A stretch of DNA of 64,000 nucleotides from Pelagicoccus mobilis (GTDB lineage Bacteria > Verrucomicrobiota > Verrucomicrobiia > Opitutales > Opitutaceae). The stretch spans positions 62,001 to 126,000 of the forward strand of contig NZ_JAENIL010000017.1 in assembly GCF_016595505.1 (NCBI RefSeq). The letters run 5' to 3'. Positions 52,834 through 64,000 of the stretch are shown in pieces; the stretch's first letter is position 1, and each line of letters opens with the position of its first letter. The position numbers were made by a program, and so were the translations under genes. The notes beneath the pieces are model-generated. The model was given only the letters and a program-made list of their open reading frames with translations, had not been told where the DNA came from and made no database searches.

Positions 52834-53726
52834 CGGATCCGCGAATACAGGTTCTAGAGGAACCGGATTGGCAGGCGTTGGCAGAAGCCCATGAAAAGGT
52901 GGTCGGACCTTATGTGGATGCCTATCGGAAGCGGCGTTCTAGCCGGCAGAAGCATCCGGTGCACGATTTCCTGTTCGCCTACTATCAGACTAATCGAACG
53001 GTTCTGAGAAGATGGCGCCCGAGCCCGCAAATGGCATTGCGGGGAGATTCGGCAGCGTCGTTTTTGGCGGATGAACGGTATTGTGAGACTGAATACGGAA
53101 TTGGGCTGAACTTCTCTGCGATCGATGAGAAAGAGCTCAGCCGACTTCGTTGGATGGTTTCTTTGATCCGCGCGGCGCAGAATCGCCCGCCCCGGTTTAA
53201 CTGCTTCGGCCTGCACGAGTGGGCGATGGTGTACAAGGCGGATGAGATCCGACACGAATCGACGCCGTTGCGGCTTTCCAAGGAGGCGGTTGCCGAGGTG
53301 GTGGAGGCGAGCACGATCCGTTGCACGCATTGGGACGCGTTCCGCTTTTTTACGCCTGAAGCGTGTCCGCTGAACGAGATCCAACCGCAACGTGACAGTC
53401 GGGAGGAGTTTGAGCAGTTTGGCTGCATCCACTTCAACATGGATCTGTACCGCTGGAGCTACAAGGGGAGCCCGTGGGTGGGATCAGACTTGATGCGGGA
53501 CTGTTTTCTGCTGGCTCTGGAGGCTCGGGAACTGGACATGCGAGCTAGTCCGTACGATCTCAGTGAATACGGCTACGAAGCGATTTTGATCGAGACGCCG
53601 CAAGGGCGTGAGTCGTATCGGCGCGAACAGCAAAGAATCTATAAGGCCGGTCAGTTGCTGGCCAATCGTTTGCTTGCCGAATGTGATTACATAATCGCTC
53701 AATGCGCTCAGCTCGAGTCATCCTGA
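52809..53726 (+). CDS. conserved protein often labelled 3-methyladenine DNA glycosylase
   Basis: 305 residues from GTG (52809). HPVHDFLFAYYQTNRTVLRR, FNCFGLHEWAMVYK, TIRCTHWDAFRFFTPEACPL, CIHFNMDLYRWSYKGSPWVG and ELDMRASPYDL match, from memory, a conserved family found mainly in Actinobacteria under that name. I see no classic glycosylase motif (no HhH-GPD, no AlkA or Tag signature), so the label is unproven. Overlaps phnA by 25 bp. Confidence 0.7.
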   Translation: MDSSETAVTDPRIQVLEEPDWQALAEAHEKVVGPYVDAYRKRRSSRQKHPVHDFLFAYYQTNRTVLRRWRPSPQMALRGDSAASFLADERYCETEYGIGLNFSAIDEKELSRLRWMVSLIRAAQNRPPRFNCFGLHEWAMVYKADEIRHESTPLRLSKEAVAEVVEASTIRCTHWDAFRFFTPEACPLNEIQPQRDSREEFEQFGCIHFNMDLYRWSYKGSPWVGSDLMRDCFLLALEARELDMRASPYDLSEYGYEAILIETPQGRESYRREQQRIYKAGQLLANRLLAECDYIIAQCAQLESS

Positions 53727-53851
53727 CGGTTTCAAAGTCTCGGTCTTGCTTGCGTTATTGAGGAGTGGGCATGTATTAGGGGAAACCCTCTTGAAGCGGG
53801 ATCCTGTCCGTTTCAGGAAAGTCATAACCCCCACTTCCATATCAAACGAAT

Positions 53852-55216
53852 ATGAGATTTCGTCTTCCGTCACTCTGCGGAGCCGCAGTCTTGAGTCTAG
53901 GCCTAGGCTCGACGACTGGCTTTTCCGCAGGATTCGCAATACAAGAGCAGAGCCTCTCCGGGCTCGGAAACGCGTTCGCTGGCGCATCTGCTTCAGCCGA
54001 GGATGCTTCCACTGTCTTTTTCAATCCCGCCGGGATGGCTTTGATCGAGAAGCCGCAGATCCACACGGGGGTGCATTACATTTTGCCCGAAGCTGAGTTT
54101 ACGAACTTGGGCTCGACGACCTTGACGGCCCCGACTCAGGGAGGGGACGCGACTTCGGATGAGGACGCGTTTGTGCCGAACTTTTATTATGTGGGGCGGC
54201 TTAACGACGACTTGGCGTGGGGGCTTGGGCTTTCCGCTCCCTATGGCCTGACAACTGACTACGGAGAGGATTGGGTCGGGCGCTACGTGGCTAGACGCAC
54301 GGAGCTGGAGACGATTTTGGTTAATCCATCGATCGCTTACCAAGTCGACGACAAGTGGTCGATTGGAGGGGGCGCTAGCTATGTGATGGCGGATGCGGTG
54401 TTGAGCAACGCCATCGATATGGGCTTGGTCTTTCTCAACCAATATCAGGCTGGAGGCATTCCGATGACTCCAGAGACCATGGCTTTAGCCGGGGACATTC
54501 AGGCGAATCTTGGCTCTCCTAAATACGATGGGGGGATTTACTTGGATGGCGATGGAGACGGCTGGGGCTTCAACATCGGAATTATCTACCAGATCAACGA
54601 CGATTGGCGTTGGGGCGCCCATTATCGCTCCGAGGTGGATCTCGACTTGAGCGGAAACGCCGATTTCACGGTGGGCGCGTTGGAGAGCGTGTTGGGGCCG
54701 GCTTTTGAAGACCAAGGAGGCGCGGTTGATATTACTTTGCCCGATACGTTTTCCTTCTCGGTTTACGGAGACGTAACTGAACGCTGGGCAGTGATGGCTG
54801 ACGTGACGCGGACGGGCTGGAGCAGTTTTCAGGAGCTGCGTATCGAATTTGAGAATCCATCCCCTCCTGATAGCGTCATTCCCGAGCTTTGGGAGGATGT
54901 CTACAAGTACAGCGTTGGCGCTTCGTACAAGTTTACCGATCAGCTCACTGGTCGAGTAGGCTACGCTTATGACGAATCGCCAGTTCCTGACGACGAGGTT
55001 CGGTCACCGCGCATCCCGGACGAAGATCGCCAGTGGATCGCTCTGGGGCTGAGCTACGCGGCCACGGAGAATCTGGATCTTCACCTTTCCTACGTGAATA
55101 TCATGGTGGACGATCCGGTGATCGACAATACCAGCCACGCCGCTGGCCAAAGGCTTTATGGTGTGATCGACGCGTCGGTGGACCTCATCAGCGCGGGGCT
55201 CACGAAAAGGTTTTAG
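53852..55216 (+). CDS. FadL/OmpP1-type outer membrane hydrophobe transporter
   Basis: 454 residues. Signal peptide (GSTTGFSAGF), then the FadL start FAIQEQSLSGLGNAFAGASA and DASTVFFNPAGMALIEKP, which plugs the barrel, and the C-terminal strand DLISAGLTKRF ending in F. Takes up long-chain fatty acids or aromatic compounds. Monocistronic, convergent with the MATE gene. Confidence 0.9.
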   Translation: MRFRLPSLCGAAVLSLGLGSTTGFSAGFAIQEQSLSGLGNAFAGASASAEDASTVFFNPAGMALIEKPQIHTGVHYILPEAEFTNLGSTTLTAPTQGGDATSDEDAFVPNFYYVGRLNDDLAWGLGLSAPYGLTTDYGEDWVGRYVARRTELETILVNPSIAYQVDDKWSIGGGASYVMADAVLSNAIDMGLVFLNQYQAGGIPMTPETMALAGDIQANLGSPKYDGGIYLDGDGDGWGFNIGIIYQINDDWRWGAHYRSEVDLDLSGNADFTVGALESVLGPAFEDQGGAVDITLPDTFSFSVYGDVTERWAVMADVTRTGWSSFQELRIEFENPSPPDSVIPELWEDVYKYSVGASYKFTDQLTGRVGYAYDESPVPDDEVRSPRIPDEDRQWIALGLSYAATENLDLHLSYVNIMVDDPVIDNTSHAAGQRLYGVIDASVDLISAGLTKRF

Positions 55217-55222
55217 CAGGAG

Positions 55223-55246
55223 ATGGCCGTCGTTCGCGACGGCCAT
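55223..55246. terminator. bidirectional terminator between fadL-like and MATE genes
   Basis: ATGGCCGTCG-TTCG-CGACGGCCAT: a perfect 10-bp stem with a UUCG tetraloop, followed by TATTCTT. It touches the MATE stop codon. Confidence 0.85.
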
Positions 55247-56628
55247 TATTCTTCGATCACCTTATTTTGCTTCCACTTGCCGCTTCGAACGCGGAGGAAG
55301 AAAATGGTGCTCAGCGCCAGCAGGTTGATGGTAAGAACGCCCCAAGCCCAGAGGAGGGGAAGTTGTAGTATCTCAATCACTACCACTGTTGGGACGATGA
55401 CGAGCAGGACCGAAGTGATGGCGAGGGTCCGCATGACGAAGGCGGTGTCTCCGGCTCCTTTGAGTGTGCCGCTGGATATGATCACCACTCCTTCGAAAAG
55501 CGAGAACAGGGCGACGAGCTTCAGCAGGTTCGTGATCAAATCGATCAGTTCCTGAGAGGGAGGCACTTCGCGTGCGGCGAAAAAGGGAGCGATGAAAAGG
55601 TAGGGGACCAGCAGGTAGGTTATCGAGACGAGTGCGTTGTAGAGGAACGCCATCTGCATCGACGAGTAGCTTGCGCGCTCCGCGAGGTCGCTTTTGCCAG
55701 CTCCTTGGTACTGCCCGACCATGATGGTATTGGCGATGCCGAGTCCGACTAGGGGGAGCAAGCCGAGCAGGTGGATTTGTTGGGTAATGTTGTTGGCCGC
55801 CGCGTCGACGACTCCCAGCCGTCCGACGAGCATGGTGAAGATGGTGAAGCCGATGACATCGAGAAAGAAGTGCATCCCGGCCGGAAAACCGAACTTGAGC
55901 ATGCGGCGACAAAGGTCCTTGTCCAAATGCCAGGCGGAGCGTGTCGAGTAGATCCGTTCGTTTTTGGGGCTGAGGAACAGAATGAAATAGATGGCGACCA
56001 CGATGCCGGAACTGGCGAAAGTCGCGTAGCCCGCTCCCTTGATTCCCATCTCCGGAAAACCCCAATTGCCGAAGATCAGTATCCAGTCGAAGATGGTATT
56101 GAGGATGGTGAGCAGCACGTTGATCCAGACGATCGTCCAGGCCTTGCCTCGACCGGAGTAGAAACAGGACAGAATAGCGTTGGCTAGAAAGAAGAAGGTG
56201 CAGCAATTCAGTATTTTCAGGTACTCGGCCTCCATTTCCTGGATACGGGGAGCGTGTCCGATGACCGCGAAGATCTCTTCGGAGAATGGGGCGATTAGGG
56301 GGATCAGGATCGAGCCGATGAGCGAGATGTAGAGCCCTTGCCAGATGGAGGCCCCCACGCGTTCTGGGCGATTCGCTCCTGTGTACTGGGCCACGAAAGT
56401 GGAGGTGTACATGGCCATCCCGAAAAAGACGCAGATGAAGGTCCAGTTGAGAATTCCGGTAGGCAGGGCGGCGGCGATCGCTTCGTTCGAGTACCAGCTC
56501 AGAAGCATGCGGTCGACGAACAGCAGGATGGAGGTCGAGCCCGAGCTCAGGATGAGCGGGAACGCGACTTTGAGGAGTTGGCGGTAGCCGGCCTCCTCGG
56601 GCCATCTTGCTTTGATTTTGGCGAACAT
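55246..56628 (-). CDS. MATE family multidrug/cation efflux protein
   Basis: 460 residues, twelve hydrophobic segments in two similar halves. KVAFPLILSSGSTSILLFVD and VAQYTGANRPERVGASIWQG mark the N-lobe; GLGIANTIMVGQYQGAGKSD the C-lobe. Exports drugs or metabolites in exchange for Na+ or H+. Confidence 0.9.
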   Translation of the reverse strand: MFAKIKARWPEEAGYRQLLKVAFPLILSSGSTSILLFVDRMLLSWYSNEAIAAALPTGILNWTFICVFFGMAMYTSTFVAQYTGANRPERVGASIWQGLYISLIGSILIPLIAPFSEEIFAVIGHAPRIQEMEAEYLKILNCCTFFFLANAILSCFYSGRGKAWTIVWINVLLTILNTIFDWILIFGNWGFPEMGIKGAGYATFASSGIVVAIYFILFLSPKNERIYSTRSAWHLDKDLCRRMLKFGFPAGMHFFLDVIGFTIFTMLVGRLGVVDAAANNITQQIHLLGLLPLVGLGIANTIMVGQYQGAGKSDLAERASYSSMQMAFLYNALVSITYLLVPYLFIAPFFAAREVPPSQELIDLITNLLKLVALFSLFEGVVIISSGTLKGAGDTAFVMRTLAITSVLLVIVPTVVVIEILQLPLLWAWGVLTINLLALSTIFFLRVRSGKWKQNKVIEE

Positions 56629-56821
56629 GCTTTTTCAGGACCTAAGAAACGCTTAGCGATTTGGAAGACAAATAGACTGCCGCAAAAAATTCACTCATTC
56701 GCTTCCAAACGAGCGGATTCCTTGTTGTGCCTTTAGACCGAGTCGGACAATCTCTCGGCTTTTCGCGACTCGTCTGTCTCTAAGCGACATCGAGTAAACC
56801 TTAACCCGTTCGATCCCCAAT

Positions 56822-58105
56822 ATGAAAATCGAGACTAAGTGCCTACACGCTGGGCAAGAGCCTGATCCAACCACTAACGCGCGCGGCGTGGCGGTCTACC
56901 GGACCACTTCCTACGTATTCAACGACACCGAGCATGCGGCCAATCTTTTCGCCCTCAAGGAACTGGGCAACATCTACACTCGCATCATGAACCCGACTCA
57001 GGACGTGCTCGAAAAGCGCGTGGCTGAGCTGGAAGGGGGAGCGGCTGCTTTGGCGTTGGCCTCGGGTACGAGCGCGATCTTCTACACCGTGATCAACATC
57101 GCCAAGGTGGGGGATAACATCGTTTCGGCCAACAATCTCTACGGTGGCACCTACACGCAGTTCGACAGCATCCTGCCGGAGCTCGGCATCAACGTGAAGT
57201 TTGTCGACCCGAACGATCCGGAAGCGGTGGCGGCGGCGATCGACGACAAGACACGCGGCGTCTTTTGTGAGACGGTTGGAAACCCGGCTCTCGATGTTTC
57301 CGATATCGAAGCCCTTGCGGAGGTCGCCCATGCGAAGGGCTTGCCGCTGATCGTGGACGCGACCTTCTCGACTCCTTACCTCACGCGCCCGATCGAGCAC
57401 GGGGCCGATATCGTGATCCACTCGCTCACCAAGTGGCTTGGTGGCCATGGGGCGGGAATTGGCGGCATCGTCGTCGATTCCGGAAAGTTCAATTGGGCTA
57501 ACGGAAACTTCCCTCTCTACGACGAGCCGGATGGCGCTTACCACGGATTACGCTGGGCTCACGACTTGCCGGAGCCGCTTTCGCCGCTCGCGTTTATTTT
57601 GCGCATGCGTACGGGGCCGTTGCGGAATCTCGGCGCCTGCATATCGCCGGACAACGCGTGGATCATCCTGCAGGGCATCGAAACCTTGCACCTGCGAATG
57701 GAGCGCCACTGCGAAAACGCGCTCGCGGTCGCGAAGCACTTGCAGGGTTGCGATGCTGTCGAGTGGGTCAAGTATCCAGGTCTTGAGGACAATCCGAACT
57801 ACGCCAAAGCTCAGAAGTACCTCGATGGCAAGGGCGGCTCGATGGTGGTCTTTGGCATCAAGGGCGGCGCGGAAGCGGGCTCGAAGTTCATCGATTCGCT
57901 ACAGCTTTTCAGCCATTTGGCGAATGTGGGCGACGCCAAGAGTCTTGCGATCCACCCGGCGACCACGACGCACAGCCAGCTTACAGCCGAGCAGCAGGCC
58001 GAGGGCGGCATCACGCCAGAGCTGGTTCGTCTCTCGATCGGAATCGAGAATATCGACGACATCGTTGCGGATCTCGATCAAGCGATCGCTGCGGCCGCCC
58101 AGTAG
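56822..58105 (+). CDS. metY: O-acetylhomoserine sulfhydrylase
   Basis: 427 residues, the length of MetY. ETKCLHAGQEPDPTTNARGV, TLALASGTSA-type segment (ALALASGTSAIFYTVINIAK), NPALDVSDIEALAEVAHAKG, the PLP lysine in IHSLTKWLGGHG, and SLAIHPATTTHSQLTAEQQA followed by EGGITPELVRLSIGIEN. Makes homocysteine from O-acetylhomoserine and sulfide. I looked for a SAM riboswitch in the 193 bases upstream and found none. Confidence 0.93.
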   Translation: MKIETKCLHAGQEPDPTTNARGVAVYRTTSYVFNDTEHAANLFALKELGNIYTRIMNPTQDVLEKRVAELEGGAAALALASGTSAIFYTVINIAKVGDNIVSANNLYGGTYTQFDSILPELGINVKFVDPNDPEAVAAAIDDKTRGVFCETVGNPALDVSDIEALAEVAHAKGLPLIVDATFSTPYLTRPIEHGADIVIHSLTKWLGGHGAGIGGIVVDSGKFNWANGNFPLYDEPDGAYHGLRWAHDLPEPLSPLAFILRMRTGPLRNLGACISPDNAWIILQGIETLHLRMERHCENALAVAKHLQGCDAVEWVKYPGLEDNPNYAKAQKYLDGKGGSMVVFGIKGGAEAGSKFIDSLQLFSHLANVGDAKSLAIHPATTTHSQLTAEQQAEGGITPELVRLSIGIENIDDIVADLDQAIAAAAQ

Positions 58106-58132
58106 GCGAAGCGTTTCATTTTTAGACGTCAA

Positions 58133-58161
58133 AGGCGTGTCCGGGAGGGCACGCCTTTTTT
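58133..58161 (+). terminator. intrinsic terminator of metY
   Basis: AGGCGTGTCC-GGGA-GGGCACGCCT, a 10-bp stem with one G-U pair, then T6. Confidence 0.92.
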
Positions 58162-58217
58162 GTGTTTAGAGAGGGCGGTTGAGTCCGTCGTTATTGACGG
58201 ACACCATTGCCGATAAT

Positions 58218-58238
58218 GGCCGCTTGGGACAGCGGCCG

Positions 58239-58243
<5 letters not shown>
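58218..58243. repeat. REP-like repeat (family B) overlapping the uvrA stop
   Basis: GGCCGCTTGGGACAGCGGCC then GCTACC; the last bases form the end of uvrA (stop at 58239). Confidence 0.75.

Positions 58244-64000
<5,757 letters not shown>

Noticed and set aside
56629-56821. SAM riboswitch before metY
   Set aside because: No conserved core or terminator/antiterminator pair found in the leader.

Overview
The window looks like a chromosomal segment of a Gram-negative, mostly aerobic heterotroph of the PVC superphylum, most likely Verrucomicrobiota (Opitutae-like). This is inferred from: a UvrA of double length, as in Chlamydiae and Verrucomicrobia; a Ser/Thr kinase with FG-GAP/UnbV repeats beside a Planctomycete/Verrucomicrobia-type ECF sigma factor; DUF1080, DUF2167 and DUF6515 proteins; gld-like ABC genes; weak Shine-Dalgarno signals; and dense short palindromic repeats, many ending in CCCTACC. 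No phage, CRISPR array or insertion sequence was recognised.

Layout. 1-11.4 kb is a nitrate/nitrite assimilation locus. On the minus strand: cytochrome b anchor, molybdenum nitrate reductase, 4x[4Fe-4S] protein, Rieske protein and a NirB/NasB-type FAD enzyme cut by the left edge. On the plus strand: siroheme nitrite reductase, a CysJ-like flavoprotein and a porin. 11.6-14.6 kb has a TonB-C protein behind Pho-box-like repeats, a 2-hydroxyacyl-CoA dehydratase activator pair and a small exported protein.

14.8-20.9 kb is the most unusual part, an apparent RNA-repair island. Two structured RNAs with intrinsic terminators are followed by degenerate tRNA-like genes (Pro-UGG, Lys-UUU, Gln-UUG, Met-CAU). 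These keep their helices, and Pro, Lys and Gln keep acceptor-end identity bases, but all three have non-canonical T-loops. After them come a slipin, an HNH protein, an uncharacterised EVQTDW-motif protein and an RtcB RNA ligase, all on the plus strand. RtcB heals tRNAs cut to 2',3'-cyclic-phosphate/5'-OH ends, so the tRNA-like genes may be substrates, sensors or decoys.

20.9-34.4 kb carries a DUF1080-GH5 glycosidase, membrane proteins, a sigma/kinase/NHL operon and a gldA-gldF-gldG-DUF4340 operon. 34.5-36.1 kb has small genes and a possible leader-peptide attenuator. 36.5-43.4 kb is the phosphate regulon: an OprP-like porin divergent from pstS-pstC-pstA-pstB-phoU, with GTTACG repeats spaced 11 bp. 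43.4-58.1 kb holds housekeeping and hypothetical genes (Hsp33, M24 peptidase, Fpg, PdxH, PhnA, FadL, MATE, MetY). 58.2-64.0 kb is one giant uvrA with palindromic repeats inserted in frame.

Across the window the octamer TGTATCCA is strongly enriched and almost confined to the plus strand, irrespective of gene direction, like a Chi or other polar chromosome motif. All counts are by eye and no database was searched.
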